A stretch of DNA of 64,000 bases from Paractinoplanes bogorensis (GTDB lineage: Bacteria; Actinomycetota; Actinomycetes; Mycobacteriales; Micromonosporaceae), in contig NZ_JAHKKG010000005.1 of assembly GCF_018829635.1 (NCBI RefSeq), forward strand, positions 186,001-250,000, in the 5' to 3' direction. The translations under genes and the position numbers were made by a program. This document shows positions 42,119 to 50,514 of the stretch, one piece after another. The notes below the pieces were generated by a model, which worked only from the letters and a program-made list of their open reading frames with translations, was not told where the DNA came from and did not search any database. Positions within the stretch are counted from its first letter, which is position 1, and the number at the start of each line of letters is the position of its first letter.

Positions 42119-43990
42119 ATGACGAAATCTGCCGGTCGACGGCACCTGCGGCGGATTCTCGCTGTCGGGCTCACCGCGGTCACCGTGGGTGCGCTCGCCA
42201 GCGCGCCCGCCTCCGCAGCTCCCGCCGCGGCCGCCGCAGCCGCACCTAATTTCGGCACCAACGTCACCATCTTCGACCCGAGCACGCCCGTCGCCGAGAT
42301 CCAGGCCAAGCTGGACGCGGCGTACGCCAAGCAGGTCGACGCCGAGATGGGCACGAACCGATACGCCTTCCTGTTCAAGCCGGGCACCTATGGCACCGAC
42401 GCCCAGCCGCTGCAGATCAAGGTCGGTTACTACACCGAGGTCTCCGGTCTCGGTGCGTCCCCGAACGACGTCGTCATCAACGGCAAGGTCGAGGTCTACA
42501 ACCGTTGCCTCGCCGACGGCGGCACGAGCAACTGCCTCGCGCTGGTCAACTTCTGGCGCACGCTGTCGAACCTGTCCATCAAGGTCAACGGAGCGGGTCA
42601 GGACGGGTGCCGCGCCGGCGCCAACTTCTGGGCCGTGTCGCAGGCCGTGTCGCTGCGTCGTCTGAACGTGGACGGCGGCTTCACGCTGATGGACTACTGC
42701 ACCGCCGGCCCGCAGTACGCCAGTGGTGGTTTCATCGCCGACTCCAAGTTCGGCGCTGTGACCAACGGTTCGCAGCAGCAGTGGCTGACCCGTAACAGCC
42801 AGGTCACCAACTGGTCGAACGCGGTGTGGAACCAGGTCTTCGCCGGTGTCGAGGGCGCGCCCTCCGAGGCCGGTTTCCCGGGCACGCCGTACACGACCCT
42901 GGAGAAGACGCCGCTGAGCCGGGAGAAGCCGTTCCTGTTCGTCGACGCCAAGGGCAAGTACAACGTCCGCGTGCCGAGCGCGCACCGCAACACCAGCGGT
43001 GTCAGCTGGGACGAGGACCTGACCAGCGGCCGGACGATCCCGCTGAGCGACTTCTTCGTCGCGAAGCCGTCCGACCCGGAGTGGCTGATCAACGCGCAGC
43101 TGCTGCTCGGCAAGAACCTGCTGTTCACGCCGGGTGTCTACAACATCGACCAGACCATCCACGTGCTGCGCCCGAACCAGGTCGTGCTCGGGATCGGTCA
43201 CGCGACGCTGACCGCGGTCAACGGGGTCACGCCGATCAAGGTCGCCGGGGTTCCCGGAGTGATCATCGCGGGCGTCACCATCGACGCCGGCACCAAGGAG
43301 TCGAAGAACCTGCTGCAGGTCGGCACCCCCGGCTTCAGCATCAGCTCGGCCTCCAACCCGACCACGCTGTCGGACGTCTACTTCCGGGTGGGCGGCCCGC
43401 ACATCGGCAAGGTCGACACCGCGCTCGAGGTGAACAGCGACAACGTTCTCATCGACCACACCTGGGTGTGGCGCGGTGACCACGGCGTCGAGGGCTTCAC
43501 CGAAGGCGTGAACGGCGACACCCAGCGGTGGCGCACCAACACCGGCCGCTACGGCGCCGTGATCAACGGCGACAACGTGACCGCGACGGGCCTCTTCGTC
43601 GAGCACTTCCAGAAGTACAACACCGTCTGGAACGGCGAGAAGGGCACCACCGTGCTCTACCAGAACGAACTGCCGTACGACCCGCCGACGCAAGCCGACT
43701 GGATGAACGGCAAGACCAAGGGGTACGCCGGCTACAAGGTCGGAGACAAGGTCAAGAACCACTCCCTGTACGGGGCTGGCGTCTACGTCTTCAACCAGAA
43801 CAACCCGGCGATCGAGACCGAGAACGGATTCGAGGTCCCGAAGCGCCCCGGTGTGAAGCTGCACCACATCATGACCGTCAACCTCAGCGCCGGCGTGATC
43901 AACCACGTCGTCAACGGGGAGGGCGCGGCCGCTGACATGACGAAGGTGGGCCAGCCGGTCTTCGTGACCGACTACCCCGCCGTCCCGTAG
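42119..43990 (+). CDS. Secreted right-handed beta-helix protein (pectate-lyase/GH55-like fold)
   Basis: 623 residues. The Sec signal (RRILAVGLTAVTVGALASA) is followed by a mature protein of repeated coils: FKPGTYGTDAQPLQIKVGYY, YTEVSGLGASPNDVVINGK, a second coil set at LLFTPGVYNIDQTIHVLRPNQ, and SDNVLIDHTWVWRGDHGVEG. Two tandem beta-helix halves would resemble GH55 exo-beta-1,3-glucanases. Database entries for such proteins are sometimes called adenylyl cyclase, for which I see no basis. It likely binds or cuts polysaccharide. An AGGAAGGG site precedes the ATG at 42119. Confidence 0.75.
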   Translation: MTKSAGRRHLRRILAVGLTAVTVGALASAPASAAPAAAAAAAPNFGTNVTIFDPSTPVAEIQAKLDAAYAKQVDAEMGTNRYAFLFKPGTYGTDAQPLQIKVGYYTEVSGLGASPNDVVINGKVEVYNRCLADGGTSNCLALVNFWRTLSNLSIKVNGAGQDGCRAGANFWAVSQAVSLRRLNVDGGFTLMDYCTAGPQYASGGFIADSKFGAVTNGSQQQWLTRNSQVTNWSNAVWNQVFAGVEGAPSEAGFPGTPYTTLEKTPLSREKPFLFVDAKGKYNVRVPSAHRNTSGVSWDEDLTSGRTIPLSDFFVAKPSDPEWLINAQLLLGKNLLFTPGVYNIDQTIHVLRPNQVVLGIGHATLTAVNGVTPIKVAGVPGVIIAGVTIDAGTKESKNLLQVGTPGFSISSASNPTTLSDVYFRVGGPHIGKVDTALEVNSDNVLIDHTWVWRGDHGVEGFTEGVNGDTQRWRTNTGRYGAVINGDNVTATGLFVEHFQKYNTVWNGEKGTTVLYQNELPYDPPTQADWMNGKTKGYAGYKVGDKVKNHSLYGAGVYVFNQNNPAIETENGFEVPKRPGVKLHHIMTVNLSAGVINHVVNGEGAAADMTKVGQPVFVTDYPAVP

Positions 43991-44005
43991 GGCAGCCTTT
44001 GATGC

Positions 44006-44040
44006 AAGCGGGCCGGAGTCTTGGCGACTCCGGCCCGCTT
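44006..44040 (+). terminator. 15-bp hairpin after the beta-helix gene
   Basis: AAGCGGGCCGGAGTC (44006-44020) pairs with GACTCCGGCCCGCTT (44026-44040) over a 5-nt loop. Confidence 0.75.
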
Positions 44041-44191
44041 CGCGTCTAGGGGACGGATGCCTCCTGGCGGGGATAGGCACCCATCCCGAACGCCATTCTG
44101 CTCCGCCCCGGCCGCCACGCCATTGTCCGAACAGACACCGGTCGGACGGCTTTACGACACCATCGCAGTTCCCGGCCGGCTGCCTCTTTTC

Positions 44192-45820
44192 TTATCGGCC
44201 GCGACGGACCATTTTCCGTACGGCCCGTTTGCCGGCTCGCAGGCCACCCACCAGGCTGGTCGCGGCCTTGCCGGGGACGGTGGCGGAGAGCAGCGCGTTC
44301 ATCTGGCGGACCCGCTTCAGCTCGGCCTCGCGGCCGCGCAGCATCGACTCGTACCACTCGTGCTTGGCCTTGGCCTCGGACAGCTCCCGGGTGAGGCGGT
44401 CGCGGTCGGCCAGCAGGTCGCCGACGGCGTGCGCGGGGCGCGGGGGAGCGGGCGGGACCTCGGAGGGTTCGAGCTCGCGACCGGTCATGCCGGCCAGCAC
44501 GGCGGTGAGTTCGGCCTCGTCGGCCTGGATCGGCCACAGGTGGGCGTAGCCGGCCGTGATCGCCTCGGTGGCGAAAGCGCGCAGCGCGACCAGGGCGTCC
44601 CCGCCCGGCGCGCGGGGGATCAGCTCGGCCGGCCCCGGCTGGTCGCCGACCAGGGCGTCCCCGCCCGGCGCGTGGGGGATCAGCTCGGCCGGCCTCGGCT
44701 GGTCGCCGACCGGGGCGGACACGATCACGTGGGCGGCCGGGACGCCGGCCGCCGCGCCCGACTGCCACGCGGTGAGCAGGTCGCGCATCTCGGGCAGGTC
44801 GCGGCGCTGGGCCGCGGTGAGCAGGTGATCCTGCAGGGTGCGGCCTCGGGGAAGATCAGCGATCCGGACAACCTGGGAGCCGATCACCGCCTCGGGCGCC
44901 TCGGCTCCTCGGACGGCGGCCTCGCGGGTGGCTCCGGCCGCTTCGCGGGTGGCCCCGGCCGCTTCGTGGATGGCCCCGGCTTCCTCAGTAGCGGCGGCGT
45001 CGTGGGTGGCCCTGGCTCCCTGAGCGGCGGCTTCGCGGGTGGCGGCGGCTTCGCGGGTGGCGACGGCGAACCACGCCGGAGCCAGCTCGGCGGTCAGGCC
45101 GTGGCGTACGGCGGCGGTCGCCAGGCGGGCCGGGTCCGTCAGCGAATCGGAATCGGGGCGGACCGCGGCGGCCACTGCCGCTTCGAGTGCCCCGGCGATC
45201 GCGGGCTCGGTCCGCGCGGCCCGGGCCAGCAGCACGGTCGGTGATGTCAGCGACGGATACGCGGCGTAGTCGGCGGTGACGGTCAGACCGGCGTCGGTGA
45301 GGCGGGACAGCCACCGGGCGTGGCCGGCCGGGCGGGCCGGGTCGTGGTCGTCGGCCACCACCCAGTCGGCGTCGGCGGGGGCGGCCGGCAGTGCGGTCAG
45401 CCGGTGGACGCCGAACAGGTTCTCGAAGCCCAGCAGCAGGCGGCCGTCCGGCGCCAGCAGGGCCAGGAGCTGGGCGAGGGTCTCGTCCCAGGAGTACGGC
45501 GCGGCCTCGGCCGAGTGCAGCCGCCCCAGGCCGTCGAGGGCGACGATCGTGTCGTAGGCGGGCGACGCGGCCAGTTTCTCGAGGCTGCCGCACAGCACGG
45601 TGACGCCCGGGTAGGCGTCGACGTCGGCGTTGCCGCGAACCAGGACGGTCACGTCGGGTGATGCCGGTATCAGTGACTGCGCGTGTGGGCCTACTACGAG
45701 CGTACGGCCGAAAGCCTGGGAAATGATTGATCGCAGGGCGTCGCCCGAAGCGGGGGCCGGGCCGTGGCTGCCGTCGAGGTCGGACCAGGCCAGCATCTCG
45801 CCGCCGATCAGGGTGATCAT
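44192..45820 (-). CDS. SAM-methyltransferase-like protein with repeats and C-terminal coiled coil
   Basis: 542 residues. Residues 1-200 have a class I methyltransferase pattern (RTLVVGPHAQSL, YDTIVALDGLGRL, LAPDGRLLLGFENLFGVHRL), though the SAM-binding G-x-G-x-G is degenerate (VVGPHA). Residues about 255-305 are ATREAA-type repeats. Two 20-residue GDQP(R/G)PAELIP(H/R)APGG repeats follow. The tail (LADRDRLTRELSEAKAKHEW then RGREAELKRVRQM) is a coiled coil ending in basic residues. Its ATG overlaps the upstream stop as ATGA, so it works with the glycan-related protein. It is probably part of a surface-glycan pathway. Confidence 0.6.
   Translation of the reverse strand: MITLIGGEMLAWSDLDGSHGPAPASGDALRSIISQAFGRTLVVGPHAQSLIPASPDVTVLVRGNADVDAYPGVTVLCGSLEKLAASPAYDTIVALDGLGRLHSAEAAPYSWDETLAQLLALLAPDGRLLLGFENLFGVHRLTALPAAPADADWVVADDHDPARPAGHARWLSRLTDAGLTVTADYAAYPSLTSPTVLLARAARTEPAIAGALEAAVAAAVRPDSDSLTDPARLATAAVRHGLTAELAPAWFAVATREAAATREAAAQGARATHDAAATEEAGAIHEAAGATREAAGATREAAVRGAEAPEAVIGSQVVRIADLPRGRTLQDHLLTAAQRRDLPEMRDLLTAWQSGAAAGVPAAHVIVSAPVGDQPRPAELIPHAPGGDALVGDQPGPAELIPRAPGGDALVALRAFATEAITAGYAHLWPIQADEAELTAVLAGMTGRELEPSEVPPAPPRPAHAVGDLLADRDRLTRELSEAKAKHEWYESMLRGREAELKRVRQMNALLSATVPGKAATSLVGGLRAGKRAVRKMVRRGR
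44588..44709 (-). repeat. 60-bp in-frame direct repeat
   Basis: Two 60-bp units (44588-44647 and 44648-44707) differing at few positions encode GDQPxPAELIPxAPGGDALV twice in the methyltransferase-like protein. Confidence 0.85.
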
Positions 45821-46710
45821 CGGGTCAGCACTCCGGTCAGCTCGAAATCGGGATCTTCGCGCAACGACGGCCATTGGAACAACCGGCGCAACTCGGCCGG
45901 CGGCAGCAGACGGTCGGCGCCGAGCTCGGCCGTGGCGAGCGCTCGGGCATGCGACAGGTCAAGCTGTTTGCCGTGCATTTCCGGCCATTCCCGGACGATC
46001 CTCGCCTGCCCGCCGAACGCCGACTTCTCGCCCTCCAGCTGCATGGGGTCACCGTAGACGGCCGGTTCACAGCCCGCGAGCGTGCCGTACATGATCGCGC
46101 TGGACAGCCGGTTCGACGCCACCCGGGAATGTCTGCGCTGCTCGGCGAGTTGGCGGTAGAGGAAACCGGGGTCGAGGTCCTTCCACCAGCCCCCGCGGTA
46201 CCCGTGACTGATCACCCGGAAGCCGGCCCGCTCGTACAGTGCCCGCACCCGCTTGTCGCGGAACTCCTGCCAGTAGAGACAGACGGTGACCGGGCCGGTC
46301 TCGGTGTCCCGGATCTCGGCGATCAGCGAGTCGTGATCCCCGACGATGTGCTGGCCCTCCCAGCCGTGGAACGGGTACCAGATCGTGCCCTCGCGGCGCG
46401 CACCCGGATCGGGCGTCATCGCCACCAGATAGGCCCAGGGGGCACCGGTCACGTACACCTCGCGGCGGCCCAGCGACCACGCCCGGCGCCGCACCCGCTC
46501 GGACCAGACAAACTTGGCGACACCCGGCACGTATTCGTGGTCGGGAGCCATACCGTCGCCGATGTTCCAGCCGTGCTGCAGATAGCCCTGGATGCGCGGG
46601 GGATCGGCGTCGTCGAGGCCGCAGTAGCGGGCCAGGACGTGGCTGTGGCCGTAGTAGTGGTTTGCGTGGTGCACGCCGAATTCCACACCGGGCAGACGAC
46701 CGCGAGGCAA
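45817..46710 (-). CDS. Uncharacterised glycan-biosynthesis-type protein
   Basis: About 297 residues; family not recognised with certainty. Visible stretches are EFGVHHANHYYGHSHVLARY, GYLQHGWNIGDGMAPDHEYV, KFVWSERVRRRAWSLGRREV, YVTGAPWAYLV, TIWYPFHGWEGQHI and the late SRVASNRLSSAIMYGTLAGC. The H-G-W, W-S-E-R and S-S-A-I-M-Y-G pattern suggests a GT-B-like, glycerophosphotransferase-like or capsule-type transferase. No signal peptide or membrane helix. It is coupled to the methyltransferase-like gene by ATGA overlap. The start is uncertain and could be further inside. Confidence 0.5.
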   Translation of the reverse strand: MPRGRLPGVEFGVHHANHYYGHSHVLARYCGLDDADPPRIQGYLQHGWNIGDGMAPDHEYVPGVAKFVWSERVRRRAWSLGRREVYVTGAPWAYLVAMTPDPGARREGTIWYPFHGWEGQHIVGDHDSLIAEIRDTETGPVTVCLYWQEFRDKRVRALYERAGFRVISHGYRGGWWKDLDPGFLYRQLAEQRRHSRVASNRLSSAIMYGTLAGCEPAVYGDPMQLEGEKSAFGGQARIVREWPEMHGKQLDLSHARALATAELGADRLLPPAELRRLFQWPSLREDPDFELTGVLTR

Positions 46711-46750
46711 ACCCGTGGTGTCCGGAAGGTGTCGTGTCGCGTGCCGGTGC

Positions 46751-46779
46751 TGTGATCTTCGCCGGGCGGGTGCTATCTT
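46751..46779 (+). promoter_or_regulatory. Extended -10 promoter for the rho-like gene
   Basis: TGCTATCTT (46771-46779) is an extended -10, with TGTGAT 17 nt before the hexamer as a weak -35. It would leave a leader of about 160 nt that is C-rich and pyrimidine-rich towards the ribosome binding site (AGGAG at 46932). Confidence 0.45.
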
Positions 46780-46943
46780 GGCGTCAGCACCGGTCGTGGC
46801 TCAGCCCCCGGTTGCCACCTTCCGCCGTGATCATCCCGGCGCTGTTTCATCCTCACCGCGATCCTTTCGCGGTCCCCGGTCGCTCGTTTGCGGCCTCCCC
46901 CGCGAGCCCGTTGTGGCCGCCCTCCCTCCTCAGGAGTACCTCT

Positions 46944-48029
46944 ATGAACGACATTTCCGAAATCTCGGTCGATGCCCTGTTGGACATCGTCGACGACCGG
47001 GCCTGGCTCCGCCTCGACGGCTACCTGCCCGGCCCCAAGGACATCCCGGTCAACACGCACGAGATCCGCCGTCTCGGCCTGCGCCGCGGCGACCGGGTCA
47101 CCGGCCTGGCCAAAATCGCCGGACGCAAACCCGCGACCCTCCAGCTCGACGAGCCGATCGGCCGCCGGCCCGGCTTCTACGAGCTCACCGCCCTCTATCC
47201 GCAGGAGCGGCTGCGCCTCGAGACCGACCCCAAGCTGCTCACCACCCGCGTCATCGACCTGGCCATGCCGATCGGCAAGGGCCAGCGGGCGCTCATCGTG
47301 GCGCCGCCCAAGGCCGGCAAGACGACGATCCTCAAGGAGATCGCCAACGCCGTCGCCCACAACAATCCCGAGGTGCACCTCATGGTCCTGCTCGTCGACG
47401 AGCGGCCGGAGGAGGTCACCGACTTCGCCCGTACGGTGAAAGGGGAAGTTATCGCCGCCACCTTCGACCGCCCGCCGCACGAGCATGCGGCCCTGGCCGA
47501 ACTGGCCATCGAACGCGCCAAGCGCCTGGTCGAGCGGGGCGAGGACGTCGTCGTGCTGCTCGACTCGATCACCCGTCTCGGGCGCGCCTACAACCTGATG
47601 GCACCGGGCCGCGGCCGTACGCTCTCCGGCGGTCTCGACTCCACGGCGCTCTACCCGCCCAAGCGTTTCCTCGGCGCGGCCCGCAACATCGAGGGCGGCG
47701 GCTCGCTCACCATCATCGCCACCGCGCTCGTCGAGAACGGCTCGGCCATGGACAACCTGATCTTCGAGGAGTTCAAGAGCACCGGCAACGCCGAGCTCAA
47801 ACTCGACCGCAACCTGGCCGAGAGCCGCATCTTCCCGGCCATCGACCTGTCCTCGACCGGCACCCGCCACGACGAGACGCTGCTGTCACCGGCCGAGCTG
47901 GCCATCGTCACCCAGGTGCGGCGGGTGCTGGGCACCCCCGACGCCATGCGTCAGCTGCTCGACCAGTTGCGCGGTACCGCCTCCAACCACGACTTCCTGC
48001 GCCGGGTCGCCCACTCCCTGGCCGCCTAG
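46944..48029 (+). CDS. rho: Transcription termination factor Rho, short form
   Basis: 361 residues. The RNA-binding OB region is present (YLPGPKDIPVNTHEIRRLGLRRGDRVTG), then the RecA-like motor: P-loop APPKAGKTTILKEIANA, VLLVDERPEEVTDF, Walker B VVVLLDSITRLGRAYN, Q-loop region RGRTLSGGLD and R-loop region PPKRFLGAARNIEGGGSLTIIATAL. The long disordered N-terminal extension of the main actinobacterial Rho is missing, so this is probably a second, short Rho. Its long C-rich leader could be bound by Rho itself. The neighbours are glycan and sigma-factor genes, not the usual Rho context. Confidence 0.85.
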   Translation: MNDISEISVDALLDIVDDRAWLRLDGYLPGPKDIPVNTHEIRRLGLRRGDRVTGLAKIAGRKPATLQLDEPIGRRPGFYELTALYPQERLRLETDPKLLTTRVIDLAMPIGKGQRALIVAPPKAGKTTILKEIANAVAHNNPEVHLMVLLVDERPEEVTDFARTVKGEVIAATFDRPPHEHAALAELAIERAKRLVERGEDVVVLLDSITRLGRAYNLMAPGRGRTLSGGLDSTALYPPKRFLGAARNIEGGGSLTIIATALVENGSAMDNLIFEEFKSTGNAELKLDRNLAESRIFPAIDLSSTGTRHDETLLSPAELAIVTQVRRVLGTPDAMRQLLDQLRGTASNHDFLRRVAHSLAA

Positions 48030-48049
48030 CGCCGGCCCCGCGGCTCGTT

Positions 48050-48197
48050 CTTCGGCCGTCGCTGGTCAGGATGCCGGTTGTGTGTCCTTGATGGCCTGGC
48101 CGTCGCTGGTCAGGATGCCGGTTGTGTGTCCTTGATGGCCTGGCCGTCGCTCGTCAGGACGCCGGCTGTGCGTTCTTGATGACCCGGCCGTCGTTCA
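48050..48197 (-). repeat. 44-bp tandem repeat seeded by the end of the anti-sigma-like gene
   Basis: On the minus strand the last 44 bp of the anti-sigma-like gene (48197-48154, ending TCCTGA) recur at 48153-48110 and 48109-48066, then partly to 48050. The second copy still reads S-D-G-Q-A-I-K-D-T-Q-P-A-S-stop beside the genuine N-D-G-R-V-I-K-N-A-Q-P-A-S-stop, although 44 bp shifts the frame each time. Confidence 0.9.
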
Positions 48198-48918
48198 TCA
48201 GCACGTCATAGGTGCGCGGCACGTCCCGCCACTCGCCCTCCTCGTCCTTGGCGATGGCCTGGCCCGGCCACCAGGCGACCCACCGGCCGTCGCGCACGGT
48301 CGCCTCGACGGTCAAGCCGCCGGTGTGGATGGTCAGCCCGGTGACGCCGACGCCGGCCGCCCCATTGGTGATCGACGCTGCGGGGAAGGAGGCCAGCGCC
48401 CCTTCGGTGAACCGTCCGGCGGGCGTGGTCTCCGCCGGCCCCGAACCGCCCGCGCTGCCCGACTTCACCTCGTCGACATCGTTGGTGCCGGGCACGTTGT
48501 GAGCGAGGCAGAACCCGGCCATGTCCGGGTTTTCGGTCCGGTACAGCAGGGCGACGTATTCGCCCCGGCGCTCCGCCAGCACCAGCCGCGCGTGATCGAG
48601 GTCGAGGTAGGCCGAGCCGCTCAACTGCTTCCGGCAGGCGGGCCCGACCAGTCCGCTCTCGTCGGCGGACAGCGGCACCGGGACCGGCGTCCAAGTCGCG
48701 TAGGCGCGGCTGCTCCGGCCCCACGGCGCCAGAACCAACAGCACGGCGGCCGCCGCAGCCAATGCCGGAACAAGCATCCACGTGCGGAGCTGCTTCTTCT
48801 TGCTCGTCTCGCTCCGCTCGCTCTCCTCGAGCGGTGTGGCGACGATCCGGTCGAGCGTGTCGGCGGCCCGCGCGTACTGCTCAAAGGTGGGCGGGGTGGC
48901 GGCGTCGAGGGCCTTCAC
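48154..48918 (-). CDS. Membrane-anchored anti-sigma-factor-like protein
   Basis: 254 residues. The short N-terminal cytoplasmic part (PPTFEQYARAADTLDRIVAT then KKKQLRTW) is followed by one transmembrane helix (MLVPALAAAAAVLLVLAPWG) and an extracellular domain of about 185 residues with two Cys (GPACRKQ, GFCLAHN). It is translationally coupled (ATGA) to the ECF sigma factor upstream, the arrangement of a sigma/anti-sigma pair. No zinc-binding H-x(3)-C-x(2)-C motif is present. Its 3' end is tandemly repeated beyond the stop. Confidence 0.7.
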   Translation of the reverse strand: MKALDAATPPTFEQYARAADTLDRIVATPLEESERSETSKKKQLRTWMLVPALAAAAAVLLVLAPWGRSSRAYATWTPVPVPLSADESGLVGPACRKQLSGSAYLDLDHARLVLAERRGEYVALLYRTENPDMAGFCLAHNVPGTNDVDEVKSGSAGGSGPAETTPAGRFTEGALASFPAASITNGAAGVGVTGLTIHTGGLTVEATVRDGRWVAWWPGQAIAKDEEGEWRDVPRTYDVLMNDGRVIKNAQPAS

Positions 48919-49610
48919 GGCTGGGCCTCCATCATCGCGTCGTCCACCGGTCGCGGGCTGGTCGCCGTCCCCTGGTGGCGGAGGGGATGCGCGGGTGCGC
49001 GCTGATCGTTCGCCGGCTGCGCATTGGCCGGTCGTGTGTCGTCTGGTTGCGTGTTTGCCGGCCCCGGGTTGGCTGATTGCGCGTTCTTCGGCTGTTCGTC
49101 GGCTGGGCGCGGGTCGAGGTGGCGGCGCAGGGATCGTCGGGCGCGCATCAGCCGGATCCGATAGCCGGCCCCGCTGATACCCAGCACGCGAGCGGCCTGG
49201 GCCGAGGTCAGCTCCTCGAAAACGTTCAGGGACAACGTCTCCTGCTCGGCCGGGGTGAGCCGTTTCCAGGCCGCGGCGAGATCGAGCAGCGCGACAGTGT
49301 CGTCATCGTGCTCACCGCCGGGGACCGGGCTCAGGGTGGCGATGCGGACGGCCAGAGCGTCCCGCCGCCCGCTGCCACGCTGGGCGTTGAGCAGACAGTT
49401 CCGGGCGATCCCGAAAATCCACGCCCGTACCTCGTCCGGCCTCCGCGGCGCTTGATCGAACCGGCGCCACACGACGAGAAAGGCCTCGGCGGCGACGTCC
49501 TCGGCGTGACTGGGGTGGCCGCGCCGCTGAGCAAAAGCCAGAACGTCGGCGTACGCGTCGGCATAGAGCGCCCGGAAGCGCGCCTCCCGGTCCGGTTTCA
49601 GAGTCCTCAC
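48915..49610 (-). CDS. ECF-type RNA polymerase sigma factor
   Basis: 231 residues. Region 2 is FRALYADAYADVLAFAQRRGHPSHAEDVAAEAFLVVWRR. Region 4 is LTPAEQETLSLNVFEELTSAQAARVLGISGAGYRIRLMRARRSLRRHL. A repetitive Asn/Pro/Ala/Gln tail of about 65 residues (QPKNAQSANPGPANTQPDD and similar) follows the HTH; its function is unclear and it is encoded by short repeats. Its stop overlaps the start of the membrane protein. It probably responds to an envelope signal through that partner. Confidence 0.85.
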   Translation of the reverse strand: MRTLKPDREARFRALYADAYADVLAFAQRRGHPSHAEDVAAEAFLVVWRRFDQAPRRPDEVRAWIFGIARNCLLNAQRGSGRRDALAVRIATLSPVPGGEHDDDTVALLDLAAAWKRLTPAEQETLSLNVFEELTSAQAARVLGISGAGYRIRLMRARRSLRRHLDPRPADEQPKNAQSANPGPANTQPDDTRPANAQPANDQRAPAHPLRHQGTATSPRPVDDAMMEAQP

Positions 49611-49730
49611 ACCCCTACCTGTCCGGCCGGAAGCCTGTTGTTACGCCGCCGGACCAGCTTCGCCGATCAGCGCCACCGGCGTTCCGCGGACAGCTCCTGT
49701 GCCGTCTCCGGCACTATCGCCGCTCCGGTG

Positions 49731-50444
49731 TCATCGGGCAGCCGCCCGGATGAGCTCGATGTCCGTGCCCCATCCATCCAGCAGGTCGCCATGACCGTTC
49801 GCGCGGGCAAGGTGCTCGACGGCGGGAAACAGCTCGACCGGATGATGAGCGATGTTGTCCACTGCGAGCAGTTCGTTCCACACCCCCGGCAGCGGATAGG
49901 TGGTCAGTTCCCACCCCAGGTACTTGTTGTACGGCCGCACCCGCCCGTGCAAAGCGAACACCGTCGCCAGCAACCAGCCGACACTTTCCTGTTCATCGAG
50001 CAGGGCGGCCCCCGGATGCCCGTCGCGGCGGCTCTTCACGGCGCGGTACAGCTGGTTCACGTACCCGTCCAGATACTCCCGGGCCCATTCGCGCGCCTCG
50101 TCGTCCGTCGGGGTGGCCTGCCGCTCGACCAGCCGCCCGATCCCGCCACGATCGAGCAACACGCGGGCGCCGCGGTAGGCGTAGCGCTGCCAGAGCACGC
50201 TCGTGTCGGCGAGCTGCTCCGTCGTCAACGCGACCAGATCCAGCGTGCTGCCGCGTTCACGCTCCCAAGGTTCCCCGCTCCGCGGACTCTCGCCACTCGG
50301 CGGACGAGGCTCGTCGATGACCACGGTGACGTCGTAGTCGGAATGTTCGGTGGCCAGCCCACGCGCATGCGACCCGGTCAATATCACGCCGCGAACGCTC
50401 GGATCGTCCGTAGCGCGCACCATCAGCTGTTCGAGGATGTTCAT
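49731..50444 (-). CDS. Nucleotidyltransferase-domain protein
   Basis: 237 residues. The Pol-beta-type core is RGVILTGSHARGLATEHSDYDVTVVID, matching G-S-x-A-R-G ... D-x-D. A helical C-terminal half (YLDGYVNQLYRAVKSRRDGH, PYNKYLGWELTTYPLPG) resembles the substrate-binding part of aminoglycoside/lincosamide nucleotidyltransferase-like proteins. The ATG at 50444 is chosen by homology; the frame is open further upstream into the divergent promoter. Substrate unknown. Confidence 0.75.
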   Translation of the reverse strand: MNILEQLMVRATDDPSVRGVILTGSHARGLATEHSDYDVTVVIDEPRPPSGESPRSGEPWERERGSTLDLVALTTEQLADTSVLWQRYAYRGARVLLDRGGIGRLVERQATPTDDEAREWAREYLDGYVNQLYRAVKSRRDGHPGAALLDEQESVGWLLATVFALHGRVRPYNKYLGWELTTYPLPGVWNELLAVDNIAHHPVELFPAVEHLARANGHGDLLDGWGTDIELIRAAAR

Positions 50445-50459
50445 CGCGTCCAGGATAGG

Positions 50460-50497
50460 GTTAAGGAACACTCGTTCTTGACTGATCGTTCCTAAAC
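50460..50497. promoter_or_regulatory. TetR operator-like inverted repeat
   Basis: GTTAAGGAAC (50460-50469) and GTTCCTAAAC (50488-50497) match 9 of 10 as an inverted repeat around an 18-nt centre. The centre contains TTGACT (50478-50483), a -35 with TAGCGT 18 nt on. The site lies between the nucleotidyltransferase and tetR genes and could repress both. Confidence 0.55.
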
Positions 50498-50501
50498 CGG
50501 C

Positions 50502-50507
50502 TAGCGT
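50502..50507 (+). promoter_or_regulatory. -10 (TAGCGT) of the tetR gene, leaderless
   Basis: TTGACT-N18-TAGCGT, ending 7 nt before the ATG at 50515. It overlaps the inverted repeat, consistent with autorepression. Confidence 0.5.
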
Positions 50508-50514
50508 TGTTCGC

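Noticed and set aside
42119..43990. Adenylyl cyclase label for the beta-helix protein
   Set aside because: No cyclase catalytic motifs are visible; the repeats and signal peptide fit a secreted polysaccharide-related protein.
46662..46943. Upstream in-frame extension of the Rho gene
   Set aside because: The extension has shadow-like composition; AGGAG and the ATG at 46944 fit the known domain start.
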